A stretch of 64,000 bases of DNA, taken from Phialocephala subalpina. Lineage: Eukaryota > Ascomycota > Leotiomycetes > Helotiales > Mollisiaceae. Below are positions 47,978-58,652 of the stretch, piece by piece; within the stretch, counting starts at the first letter, position 1, and every line of letters starts with the position of its first letter. Location of the stretch: NCBI GenBank assembly GCA_900073065.1, contig FJOG01000018.1, positions 110,184 to 174,183 of the forward strand. The letters are read 5' to 3'. Both the position numbers and the translations under genes were made by a program. The notes beneath the pieces were generated by a model. The model ran no database searches, had not been told where the DNA came from, and saw only the letters and a program-made list of their open reading frames with translations.

Positions 47978-48237
47978 AATCGGGGCTTTATAAGCGGGTT
48001 TAGATTTCAAGGCAGGGCGTTTTTTCCTCTTGGCTATCGTAGGACCTTATAAGTAGATTAAAACTTCGAGAATAATATTCTTGCTTTTCGTAATTCAGGC
48101 CAAGAAATTGGCTATAATTTGCTGCGATAGTAAAACTAGTTCTTTTCTATAGTTTAATCGGGGCTTTATAAGCGGGTTCAAGTTACGCAAAAGAAAATAC
48201 TCTCGTCGAAATAAAATCGGGGCTTTATAAGCGGGTT
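47978..48237 (-). repeat. Three identical 23-bp repeats in the nested Copia leader
   Basis: AATCGGGGCTTTATAAGCGG followed by GTT occurs exactly at 47978-48000, 48156-48178 and 48215-48237. It lies between the 5' LTR and gag of the minus-strand element. Spacing is 178 and 59 bp, and the motif falls in different frames, so it is conserved as DNA or RNA. On the element's strand it contains TATAAA. Confidence 0.8.
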
Positions 48238-48376
48238 TTTGTCTTTGGTAAAGGGTTTTTACTCTTCGAGGTATATCGCGTACTAACGTATTTCTGCGCA
48301 ATACTTTGAAATTAATTAAAAACCATTCTAGGGATTATTTGATTTATTCCGTATATATCGAGATCAAACTAATTAA

Positions 48377-48566
48377 TATCGTTATAATCGGAGATATATA
48401 TCACTTAGGTATACGCGTTTATAATAAAGGGTAATCGTAAAATAGGGTCAAAGTTTTAGTTTATTATTATTATCTTCTCGAGTCTAAGAGCTCGAGGTTT
48501 ATTCTCTTATAAAGAATATGCTCACGCTAGGCATATAGCCTAAAACACGTGATATTTATTCTAATA
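48377..48566 (-). repeat. LTR of the nested Copia element (5' LTR by coding strand)
   Basis: 190 bp, partner of 42147-42336; roughly 9 percent diverged and only by transitions. Confidence 0.88.
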
Positions 48567-51500
48567 AGTATTAATAATAATATCTTTTTCCGTAGAAATT
48601 AATTATCTTTAAATAAAACAAAAAATAAATATAATATTCCGTAATATAAACTTGATCGCAATAAATATAATCCTTGGCAAATTATAATTACGAGAATATA
48701 ACCTTAGAATCGATTGGCGTATAAGTTATTTTACTCGAAACGATAATAAGTTTATAAAGGAAATATTAAACGCACTTTATAATACCTTGGTAACATTATA
48801 TTTATACGAGATAAACAAGGAAAAATTCGAACCGATAATTAATAATAATACTAAGAATATAATATATTTCGATTTGCTTAATATTTTAAGGTTAACCCCG
48901 GAAGATACTAAGGAATCGCTATTAAAAAGGGCGATATTACTTGATAAATATATTAGGCGCATAAGGGTATTTAGTAAAAAGTATAAGGAGAAATTATTAC
49001 TTTATTATCCCGGGTTTAATCACGAGATCTTATTAAAGCCCGGTTATAAGCTATTATTCGGACTAATATATAATTTATTGGAAGAGGAATTACGAGTATT
49101 ACGAGAATATATCGATAAAATATTAAAATTAAGTCTTATTAAGCGTTTTAAATCACTCGTAGCGATATTAATATTCTTTATTCTAAAGAAGAATAGATTT
49201 TTATATCTTTGCGCTAATTATCGCGATATTAATAATATTATTATTCTTAATTATTACTTGATCTTATTAATCTTCGAGATTTTGAATTACTTAAAGGACG
49301 CCCGGGTTTTCACGAAGTTAAACTTACGTAACGTTTATAACCTTATTCGAATTAAGGAAAAATATAAATAAATAATAGCCTTTAGAATACGTTTTGGCTT
49401 ATTTAAATATTTAGTAATTCCATTTGGTTTATATAATACTCTAATAATATTCTAAGTATATATTAATTAATATTTAAAAGAGTTTATCGATATATATATT
49501 ATCGTTTATTTGGATAATATTTTGATTTATTTTAAAACTTAAGAAGAATATAATTTACATGTTAATAGCATATTAGAATAACTCGAAAAATGGGGATTAT
49601 ACGCCAAATTAAAGAAATGCGAATTTGATATTAATAAAGTCGAGTTCCTCGGGTTTATTATTTTATTATCGGGTATCAAGATAAATTAACGTCGCGTTAT
49701 TATAATTATGGCCTGGCTAATTCCCAATGGTACCCGGGAGGTTCTTTGGTTCCTTGGATTTTATAACTTTTACCAAAGGTTTATCTATAAGTATAACGGA
49801 GTAACGTTACTTATAATAATACTTTTGAAAGGAAAATAACTATTTAAATAAATTAAAGCCATAATAAAAGCATTTAGGGAACTTTAGAATTACTTTATTA
49901 AAATACTTTTACTTGTTTATTTCTATTCGAATCATAAAATATAACTTGAGTATAACGCTTTGATCGAGGCCTTAATTAGTATTATTTCGCAAAAACAAAA
50001 TAATACGCATTTTTATCTTATTATATTTTATTCTCGGAAGTTTATATTAGCAAAGATTAATTATTTTATATTCGACTAAGAATTACTAATTATCGTCGAA
50101 TTAATAAAGTATTAAAGTATTATTTAGAGGGCGCTAAATATATTATTATAATTATCTTTGATTATAATAATTTTAAATACTTTATAATAACGAGAATATT
50201 AATTTGATATTAAACTCGATAGGTTATTATATTTTCCACGATTAACTTTGAGATTATTTATCGCGCAGGAACTAAGAACCCTACTAATAGTTTCTTGCGG
50301 CGATTTGATTATGCCCGGGGACCAGCCGAAGCATAATGGTTATTACTTAGGTCGGGCGAAATTAACGTAAAGTCGCTAGTTATACTCGAAGGGGAAAAGG
50401 ATATTTTGCACTTGATTATTATTACCGCTCAAAGGGAATTAATAGAAGGCCTAAATAGTATGATAGCGGAATTGAATAGTATATCGGCGGATATAAACTA
50501 AGTTGGGTTAGATAACGCAATACGTTTCGATATAATGGCTACTAGAAACGATTTAATTGAAGAGATTCACGCGGTATAAGCTGGTTATAATAACCCTGAG
50601 GGAGAAGAATTCTTATTCGAGAAGGGAATTTGGGTTATTAATAGTACCTAACTTTGGGTTACTCCAGATAATTCTCTTAAACGCAAGATTATATAAAAGT
50701 TTTATAATAGCCTAATAATTGGCCATTTTGGCAAAAATAAACCTTTGCTCGTAATAAAAAGATTACTTTATTGGAGGGGTATAAATGCGAACGTAAAAGA
50801 TTATATCGGCTTATATATTACTTGTTAAAGAAATAAGCCCAAACGGAGTTTAACTCCAAGTGAATTAGTACTAATTCTTATCCCTAGATACCCTTAGGGT
50901 TTAATTACTCTCGACTTGATAATGGATTTGCCTTTATCTAAGAGATTAACGGATTTCGCGAGTAAAAAAGATAGCGCGATATCGATTTACGATATAGAAC
51001 TTATTATCGTTAATAAGTTGATAAAAGAGACAAAGGTAATATTAGTCCGAAAGGATATGATTTCAAGGTAATTCGCGTATATATTTTTGAAGCATATATT
51101 CTCGAAGTATAATATGCCGGATAATATTACCATAGATCGTGCCGGGCTTTTTACTTTGGACTTTTAGTTAACTTTTACGAGTTTAGTTAATACGGCAAGA
51201 AAAGTCTCGATATCTTTTTATTTGTAAATCAATGGATTAATTAAGAGATTAAATTTAATTTTAGAATATTATTTTCGAATATTTATAAATTTCGAATAAA
51301 ATAATTAGGCGGATATATCTAATTTAGTAGAATACTATTAGAATAATAGTTTATTACTAATAATAATTATTTCTCTTTTTAAATTAAACGGGAAAATTAT
51401 CAAATTATATTAAATTAAGAATTTATTAAATTATAAGTTAGAATTAGTTTACGAACTTGCGATTCGTTTGAAGGAAACTTACTAAAAACTATAAGATATT

Positions 51501-52040
51501 TTGATTTATATATAGGATATTTAAGCTAAATATTATAATGCGAAATATAAAAGACTAAAGTTTAAAATGGGAGATCGGGTTATATTTAATACAAAAAACT
51601 TTGTTTTTAATTAACCTTGCAAAAAACTCGGTCCGAAATACGCTGGCTTATTTAGAGTTAAGGAGCGGATTGGTTTCTAAGCGTATAAGTTGATACTATT
51701 AAGCATATGGGGCTATTATAACGTTTTCCACGTGAGCTTATTATCGCCGTTCTAAGGATAATCCCGGGGCGAGCCAAAGGACGAAATAGCCGTGGAATTA
51801 AGTTTGGAGTTGGTTATAAATAACCTCGGGAACAAAGAAGAAGAATAAGAGGTAAAGAAGATCATCGATTTAAAGAGAAAGTATTACTAGCGAAAATTAT
51901 ATTATTTAGTAAGGTGGAAGGATTGGAGCTTTGATCACGATAGTTAGTATAAGGTTAAGGATCTTGATTATATTGCGGAAGTAATCGCTGAGTTTCATGA
52001 GGTATACCCTTTCAAATTAAGGCTTGATATTAAGGACTAA
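48567..52040 (+). pseudogene. Gypsy pol: reverse transcriptase, RNase H, integrase, chromodomain-like end
   Basis: The clearest part is 48787-49371 and its in-frame continuation: FLYLCANYRDINN, ARVFTKLNLRNVYNLIRIKE, FGLFKYLVIPFGL, then YLDN at 49507-49518. The catalytic YLDD has become YLDN (GAT to AAT), so even the active site is lost. RNase H follows (about 49900-50200). An integrase zinc-binding stretch lies near 50690-50830 (GHFGKNKPLLVIKRLLYW) and core pieces near 51130. At 51890-52010 a chromodomain-like end reads YYLVRWKDWSFDHDS and EVIAEFHE, suggesting a chromovirus-type element. The order (reverse transcriptase before integrase) defines Ty3/Gypsy. Stops are frequent and codon use is very AT-rich. 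Confidence 0.82.
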
Positions 52041-54394
52041 AAAATATTCTTGATGAAAAATAGGGGCAGGTTACCGCAAAGTATTATTTAATACTAAGGG
52101 GTAAATTATCGCAATAATATTCTTTTAATATCATGATATTAATAAAAGATACTTATTTAAAATTAATATTAGTACGCGTTAATTAAAATGTAATACAAAA
52201 CAAAATATTAGGTTTAAGGACGCGCTTTGATAGTAAGGCTATTTCGCCTCGCGATTATTTTTGTTTTAATAAGGAAGGCTAAGGAAATCCATTATTAATA
52301 TATAATTATAATATTATTTATAACTCGATTTATTATTTATTAATAATAATATTCACGTATTTAACAAATTTCCTAACAAAAGAATTTTAATATACGTAAT
52401 AATCTTATATAATAACAAGAGAAAATCCCGAATTAATTTCTTTGCGCATTAAAATCCGCGGTAACTATCCTTGGAAACTCCTTGGTTTATTATAAATTAA
52501 AAATATATTCGATAATCTTGGATTATATATAACTCTTAATAAAAAGATAATTTAGGCTGGTATATAAACTTTAAACGAGTAAAAAAGCAATTTTATTTAT
52601 TAAATTATAAATATTACGAGGGAGAATAATCGAAGAATTATAGTAATATTATATAATATAGGTAAATTTGGATATTTGGGCTTTAGACTAAATATATCTT
52701 TTAAGAAGGAATAAATAATATTGGTTTAATATTTCTAGAATTGGTATATAGGCAATTATAATAGAAGTTATTACGGTTTGGCGGATTTCTTAGAGAGAAA
52801 TAAAGGATTAATCCCCGGTAATTCCTAGGCTAAATTATATAAGAAGAAACCGAAAACTATTAAGACTCCCAATTTATTAGTTATATTATTTCCGATTAAT
52901 AAGATAAAAGTAATTCCTTTTAAAACGAAAAAGCTAATTATTAAAGTATTCGTATTATTGCCTTTCCAAATTCTTAAGATAATCCCAAAGAAAATTATAA
53001 AACTATAAAAGTTATTTAGATTTATATTATAAGAGAAGAAATTTATTCGCCGTTATAAGAACGCGGGTAAGGATATCCCGATTAGACGAAAAATCCTTAG
53101 GATTATTTAAAACTCGCTTAAATTATTTAATTTGATAAAGTAACTAAAGATCGCGAAAAAGGAATCAAAGGGCAAAGAAACATTATATAATAAGTTCCCC
53201 GATATTACCTTAGGATAAGCCGAAGAAATAAATATATTGAATAATAAGGAAATAAAAGAAGTTAACGTAAACGAAAAAACTTCGAGCGAAAATTAAGATA
53301 TCAAGGAGAAATAAAACGTAATCGCAAAGGATCTTGTTTTCGCTTTCCGTTATTTAAGAGATTAGTATTTCGATATCATATAGGGTAAATTTATATTACG
53401 ATTTTTATAAGAGATAATAATATATAATATAAAGTTCTTAAACGGAGGAAATAATAAACTAATTAATTTAGCGGAGAAATAAGCGGAGCTAAATAAAAAC
53501 GGTTTTCTTAGGGCTATTTTCGAGGGAGATTAAAATACGGCGGTTATTACAAGAGAAATACTAGAGAGTATATTTCGATTAACTTTTGATTTTATCATGG
53601 TTTGTGGCTTTTTTACACGAGATTCCTTTAATAAGGTATAACGCAAGGAGATAAAGAAGTCGGGAAAGTCCGCGGCGGCTTTAGGGTTTATCGCATTACC
53701 GGCATGAAGAAGCGGGTAACTAGTTTACCTAAAGATCTTTCTAGCGATACTTAAGACTAAGATAAAATTTGTTTGCGCTAAGTAAATATAGGCTTATGAG
53801 GAGGATATCGCGTTAAATAATAGGAAGGTTTATAGTAATTACTTATTATTCGCTTTATAAAACTACGATTAAAAGGATATAACGAATTATTATTATATAA
53901 ACTTCGAAAGATTAATTTAAATAATGCGTATATAATTATATATATAATACTCGGAATAAGAAGCAAGATTATATACGAAGGAAATAATACATTATACTCT
54001 CGTCCACGAGATCGAATTCTTCCCATTATAACCCTTATATATAATAAGACAAATATTTGGTTCCGCTTTAAGTGCAAATATTCGAGTTACAAGCGGCTTA
54101 ACGTTAATACCTCAAGTTAATATACCAAATGGAATTCGCAAGTCGGGTTAAGTGGTTTTTAATTGACTATTTATGGACGTTGATATTCGGAGACGTAAAG
54201 CTAACCGATTAAGGGCAAGAAGAGTTATCGTAATAAATAAAAACTTTAAAGAGAATTCTAAGGAGGAAGATAACGATAATATAGATTAATAGGGGAGAAA
54301 GGAGAAATAGGCTTAGGTAATGATTTGTGCTTGGGTTGTTTTGTATATAATAGAGTCCCCGGGCTCTCCTGGGAGACTACAAGGGGGGGGGCAA
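52041..54394. other. 3' part of the Gypsy element, no identified gene
   Basis: About 2.3 kb of AT-rich sequence between pol and the 3' LTR. The open frame at 53778-54077 (minus) looks like a chance product of base bias. An extra ORF may once have been present, since this is long for a Gypsy 3' region, but nothing is recognisable. Confidence 0.5.
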
Positions 54395-54558
54395 TGTCGT
54401 AGGGCGCTATCACGTGCGGCACGTGCGCCCCTAGCTCAGCTGGCGGCCGAGCCTCATCAAGAACCGAGTAGCCGCTCGACTTCTTCTCTCAAGTTTCAGT
54501 AATCTAATTGCATCAACTTGCTCCCTGATCCTAACCCTTTTTGGTGACCCCTTTTACA
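54395..54558 (+). repeat. 3' LTR of the Gypsy element
   Basis: 164 bp, 159 identical to the 5' LTR. It retains the CA end that has become TA in the 5' copy. Confidence 0.92.
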
Positions 54559-54829
54559 TTATTTTAAAGTTTAAAGCTTAAATCACGTGTTAATTAGATT
54601 TATAATATAATTTTAATATATATTTATTAATCTTTTTACTAATCTTTTTACTAATATTAATAAAGTATATAAATATTATAATTTTATGAAATATATCTAT
54701 TTATAAACGGGGCCCTATAGGGGATTCAAAAACAAAAAACCTTATTTATAGTCCTTTATAGGGCGGGGTAGGAATGGGGTTTTATACCCCATAGTTTTTT
54801 TGCGAGCAACTTAACCTATCTACTCCAAA

Positions 54830-55317
54830 TTTATATTATCGAAATTCAGTGCTTAAGAGTCGTCGTTAAATATAAGGGTATAGTCTTCTAACTGATTTAG
54901 TGTTAAGAGGACGTCGTTAGTCGCTAATATACTCGCAGATTCAGCTTGAGATACTTTTAGATCTCGAAATCTTATCTCCTAATCGTCTGCAATTGAATCA
55001 GGAGAGCTTAGTGAGGATGGCCCTACTTTACTAGTGGGAATAAGCACCTCTGTACAACATTTTAGAACGTCTTGATTCCGCGGCGAGAGTGGTCTTGGCG
55101 AACTTAATGCATAAGCAGAATCCGCCAAGTGGTTATCTTTGAGATTCGAGAACGGCATGTTTTGTGCATTACGTGATTTAATCTCGCCGGGGCTTCGATC
55201 TTTGGTTTCAACCGTATCCGAATTCATTGGAGAATCGCCGAATTGGTCTACTTCAGATGCCGATTCTTCATCGCTGGGGCATCGATCTCTATCATCAGTC
55301 ACATTCGAGCTCATCAT
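54830..55317 (-). pseudogene. 3' remnant of the zinc-finger gene (out of frame)
   Basis: Minus-strand frame 55317-54979 encodes an acidic Ser/Asp-rich segment (DRDRCPSDEESASEVDQFG, then KSRNAQNMPFSNLKDNHLAD). It overlaps the stop of the upstream zinc-finger frame by a few bases. It looks like the continuation of that protein after a frameshift. The sequence is lost into the AT-rich element near 54840, so the gene's 3' end is missing. Confidence 0.45.
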
Positions 55318-56054
55318 GGCATATCCGAATTGGAAGTCTTCAGCGCCGTATCTTCATCGCTCTGGTAATCTCGAAACCAGTTTAGTATATCCGTTTGAGA
55401 TTCAAATCCAAACGTTCTTGGTACGCTCCAGGGTTCAAGGTTATCCATAGATGGAAGATTAGCTTCTTCGTTGGACACACTCTGATCACGGCCCGAGGTT
55501 TTCGGGGGGAAAACGGATCCAAGCAGTTCTTTGACGAAAGCGCTAACCACCTCAGCCTTTATTCGACCCTCTGGCGTTTTATCATCCCCTTGCTGAGATT
55601 TTTGCTCGTTGCTATTGTCTCCATCAGGAGTTTCTTCTTGCTCGATCGAGGTGAGAAATTTGTCGAGTTTTTCCAATTTCGGCGAGGAAATTGGAACAAC
55701 AAGCTGAGCATCGAGCAAAGGTTTCAAAAGACTCCTAACATCGCAAGCTTCGATTCCTTTTGATCTCTTAATTTCCTCGTCGATAAGTGTGTCGATATTC
55801 GCCACCCTTGCCACTGGATCGGCTATGGATAATCCCTTTTTCTCGCATCGACTGAAATGGTCTCGTAGAACATCGCTACAGGAAATATATGGTCAGCGGA
55901 ATTTTATTCGATGGGCTTAAAAGTCAAGACTCATCTGCGCTTGAAAGTCTTAGAGCAGAATTTACAACTGTACGGCCTATCTCCTAAATCTATTTGGCCG
56001 ATCTGAGTATAGGCGCTTGAAACCCGTTTACTAAATGAACTCACGTTGCTACTA

Positions 56055-57433
56055 CAGTCCGTGCCCTAAAGTTCCCGTGATTTTTAATTTAAAAGCGCGT
56101 TTTTTCGCGAAGCGCGTTCCTCCTCCTTCCTTAAACATCATAATATGCCACTAGAACGCACTCCTCTTGGGCCTATAAATGGTAATCCTCTTCCAAAGAA
56201 GGCACTTACTGAGTTTGAAAGAGGCCGGATTATTGGCATGCACGATAGCGGCGTAATTAAAGCTGTAATCTAACGGTTTTATTTTTATCTATATATAAGC
56301 GTTAGCGACACGATTAAAAAAGAGGCACTACGCGATAGCGGGCACTTTTTACCTTGAACCGGCCGGCCAAAGTACTATTTAGACGCTGAAAAACGACTTG
56401 TACTACGATACGTTCGCCGCTTTTCTAAGGATTCTTATGCCGAAATCATAAAAGCTTACGAGGTTACTTTTAAGAGGAAAACTATTAAGAAGATTTTAAA
56501 GGAGTATAAAATCAAGAATTGGAAGTGCAAATAACGATTATTTCTTACTCAAAAGAATACTAATAAGCGACTTGCTTAGTGCCTTGCGCATCGGTATTTG
56601 AATGCAGAGGAATGGGGAATACATATGTAGAGTGATGAGTACTCTTATAAGCGGGGGCGGGGGAAACGGGATAAATAGTGCTTTCGAATATCGATAGAGA
56701 AATAGCAACCAAAAATGGTCTAAACTTACGGAACGAATAAAAATATGAAGGTTATAGTCTAAGTATGCTTTTGGGACCTCGGGCGGTCTAAGTTCTATAT
56801 CATGGACCGGGATTTTAAGAGCTAGAAGTATAGGTATTCCGCTAATTCTTATATCGAGGTTTTAGACGCAGAACTTGCTCTAATTCACGAAAAACTCGAC
56901 TTAGGGTATCTATTTATGCAGGATAATGCCTCTATTTATTATACTAAGAAGGTCAAGGCTTGGTTTACTGCCAAAGGGATCATATAACTCATAGACTGGC
57001 CTTTTTACTCCCTTGATTTGAACCTAATCGAGCATATTTAGTGGCACTTAAAGACTAAGTACTATGAGATGTTTCCGGAGGTTATAGTAAACAAATTAGA
57101 GTTAAAATATGCGCGATAGAGATTAGAATTTTGTCTCTAAGCGGCTTGGGATACTTTAGACCAAGAATTGTTTGATACTTTAGGTGCAAGTATAAGTGCT
57201 CGAATAGAAGTTATTATTGAGGCCAAGGGGTGACACACAAAATATTGAGCCCAATTTTAGACATTTTCGAGAGATTTTTGTATCGTTAAAGAGAGGACAC
57301 ATAGGCGCATTAATAGCATTAATCAGATTTTAATTTGAACTATAATTAGTAAAGTTATGTGAAGTTTAAGTTTTTGGAAAATATAGGGTGCGGGGTCAAA
57401 AAAAAAATCACGGGAACTTTAGGGCACTGACTG
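56055..57433 (+). mobile_element. Tc1-like DNA transposon, 1379 bp
   Basis: Terminal inverted repeats start CAGTCCGTGCCCTAAAGTTC at 56055 and complement CAGTCAGTGCCC at 57433. They match over about 31 bp with one mismatch. The target duplication is TA at 56053-56054 and 57434-57435. The interior codes for a Tc1-type transposase in one frame. The element separates the two fingers of a C2H2 gene on the opposite strand. Confidence 0.92.
56145..57233 (+). pseudogene. Tc1-like transposase with nonsense codons
   Basis: From ATG 56145 to TGA 57233 is one frame of 363 codons interrupted by many TAG/TAA codons and no frameshift. A helix-turn-helix region (LTEFERGRIIGMHDSG) and a second binding domain lead to the catalytic core. 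The core residues are SDEY (56631 on, first Asp), MQDNAS (56916 on, second Asp) and SLDLNLIEHI (about 57010-57040, final Glu). Spacing of about 34 residues between the last two is the D34E form of Tc1. Stops sit at Trp or Gln positions, for example W of the usual WSDE motif (TAG at 56628). RIP-type inactivation is the simplest reading. Confidence 0.87.
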
Positions 57434-57528
57434 TAATGTCGCAATAAATGTGCTTTTCTCTGGAACTTTTTGCCACATTGCTCGCATATCGACAGCCTTT
57501 GTATTTGAGAGTTGAGAGAATCGCTCAT

Positions 57529-58297
57529 TCTCAACTCGTCGCATGCGCGGCCTAAAAACACTGTGCACGTGTTGACTCTTTCACGTGTGTGAATCGAGGT
57601 CAGCCTGGCGATCGAGGCTCGACGCAAAGACGCGACGAATGTTCGATGCACAGCAGGCGGAAACGCTAGAGATTATTTCCTTGCGATGCAGAAAGTGAGG
57701 AGTTCGTGAAAGGATCGCGGGGAAGGGAGAAACCTCATCTTCACCGAGTAGCGGACCAGGGTCTAAGTTCTGCAGAAATCTGCAAAACTCACCCACGCTT
57801 CTTACGCGTTACTGCATTACCTGCCACGTGACGAAGCCCGGATTAAACAAATGAAAGCGCAGAACTTTGTTTGCGAGTTGAGATTTCAGTGTTGTGAAGT
57901 AGATGTTTGTGCGTTGAAGTTCGATGTTGGTGGGGAGGAAGGCCGGAGGATATGCAGGGGAGTGTTGGGAGAGAAAATTGGAAATAGAGTCATCGATTGA
58001 AGAAGAGAAGTTGAAGACGTTTCGAGACTTCGATTGTTGTATATATCCCGTAGTATATCAGTCCTCGTCCTCAACAGTGGGTACCCATATGTATGTTTTG
58101 AGTCCCTGTCTGATTTGAATGCAGAAACTCCTCGCGCCAGCCGTATCGACAATGGCATCACCACAACAGAACATCCCTTCCGAAGCGAGCATGACCGTAA
58201 GTAGTAGCGCGCGGTACGTACCGAGCTTGACTTGTCAATTTCAGATACTGATTAATCTGCAGCATCGACACTAGGAGACGTGAATCTGGCATGTCGC
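57529..58297. other. Gene-free stretch
   Basis: Upstream of the zinc-finger gene. Short frames on both strands lack recognisable content. Confidence 0.5.
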
Positions 58298-58534
58298 TCA
58301 GCTACCTCCACGCTCCCGCCAGTGTTGCAGAGCGATCTTGGGAGGGGGCTTCGTACGAAGCTCGAAAGCCAGGTCAAAGCTGCCAAAGCCGTGTTGGGAT
58401 TTGAAAGCAATTTCGATAGGAAAGGTTGAGGATTGTGGGAAGTAGCCGGACGAGAATTTGCAGGTTGTTGGAGTTTTCTGTATGATATAGGAATGGAAAG
58501 CAAAGTAGAAGACTTGAGTTCTATTTGGCATCAC
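58298..58534 (-). CDS. Possible small hypothetical protein, 78 aa
   Basis: A single minus-strand frame (MMPNRTQVFYFAFHSYII..., ending HWRERGGS) with balanced codon use. A GTAGCT sequence follows at the GGAG/GTAGCT junction, so an intron and further exons are possible. No domain, signal peptide or homologue is recognised. It may be a chance frame. Confidence 0.25.
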   Translation of the reverse strand: MMPNRTQVFYFAFHSYIIQKTPTTCKFSSGYFPQSSTFPIEIAFKSQHGFGSFDLAFELRTKPPPKIALQHWRERGGS

Positions 58535-58652
58535 TACAACCTCGTATTTATACGATTTATACCTCAGACACGCTCATGAAAGAGGACTCTAATTTCCCCT
58601 TGCTCCAGCAAGTGCAGCTATCATGAACAGTGAGAGTGCCGCCAAGAACATT

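Larger units (their letters stand above)
42147..48566 (-). mobile_element. Second Ty1/Copia element, nested in the Gypsy element
   Basis: Direct repeats of exactly 190 bp lie at 42147-42336 and 48377-48566. They start TATCGTTATAATCGGAG and end CTAATA, where canonical TG...CA ends have become TA...TA. About 17 sites differ between them, all transitions. Flanking pentamers AATAT (42142-42146) and AGTAT (48567-48571) fit a 5-bp target duplication with one G/A change. Coding parts read on the minus strand, so the element lies opposite to its Gypsy host. Length is 6420 bp. Confidence 0.9.
39794..54558 (+). mobile_element. Ty3/Gypsy LTR retrotransposon with a nested Copia element
   Basis: LTRs of equal length (164 bp) lie at 39794-39957 and 54395-54558. 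Both begin TGTCGTAGGG; the right one ends in CA and the left in TA. They differ at five sites, all transitions. The flanking 5 bp are CTATT and TTATT, a target duplication with one C/T change. A G-rich polypurine tract (AAGGGGGGGGGCAA) precedes the 3' LTR. Without the inner Copia element (42147-48566) the element is about 8.35 kb. Gag-like sequence is on the left, reverse transcriptase, RNase H, integrase and a chromodomain-like end on the right. The interior is extremely AT-rich with many stops. Confidence 0.92.
39239..54829. mobile_element. Outer AT-rich element relic hosting the nested LTR elements
   Basis: The left end (39242 on, GGCTGCTCGTGGGGGG) and the complement of the right end (about 54800-54826, AGTTGCTCGCAAAAAAA) look like inverted repeats that differ by transitions. 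TTA or TAA lies next to both ends. Excluding the nested Gypsy element, about 0.8 kb remains (39239-39793 and 54559-54829). It is non-coding and AT-rich, with a GGGGCCCTATAG palindrome core on each side. A decayed MITE or Harbinger-type element would fit, but the exact borders and superfamily are uncertain. Confidence 0.35.
55314..57528 (-). pseudogene. Two-finger C2H2 transcription-factor gene, split by a Tc1-like element
   Basis: Minus strand. Exon 1 begins at 57528 (MSDSLNSQIQRLSI) with the first finger CEQCGKKFQRKAHLLRH, ending at 57436 where the transposon lies. It resumes at 56052-56045. Exon 2 is 55989-55935 (LGDRPYSCKFCSKTFKR) and exon 3 is 55875-55314 (SDVLRDHFSRCEKKG...). Together the pieces form a classic fungal pair of zinc fingers with a GDRPY linker. 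All phases agree, giving 239 codons. Across the insertion the linker reads TAG TAG CAA where relatives have glutamines; CAG to TAG would be two C-to-T changes. The donor at 55934 is ATGAGT instead of GTGAGT. The gene is therefore dead in several ways. Confidence 0.78.

Noticed and set aside
48095..48301. Minus-strand 68-codon frame near the nested Copia leader
   Set aside because: It is produced by the 23-bp repeats read in different frames, so it is not a conserved protein.
53778..54077. Minus-strand 99-codon frame in the Gypsy 3' region
   Set aside because: Extreme Ile/Leu/Tyr content follows from AT bias; no motif and no start context.
39358..54720. GGGGCCCTATAG at 39358 and 54707 as long terminal repeats of the outer element
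   Set aside because: Only about 15 bp match in direct orientation and the flanks diverge at once, so they are not LTRs.
57355..57436. Finger ending HYSQC in the frame 57651-57355
   Set aside because: The residues after LLRH are translated from the Tc1 terminal inverted repeat, not from the host gene.
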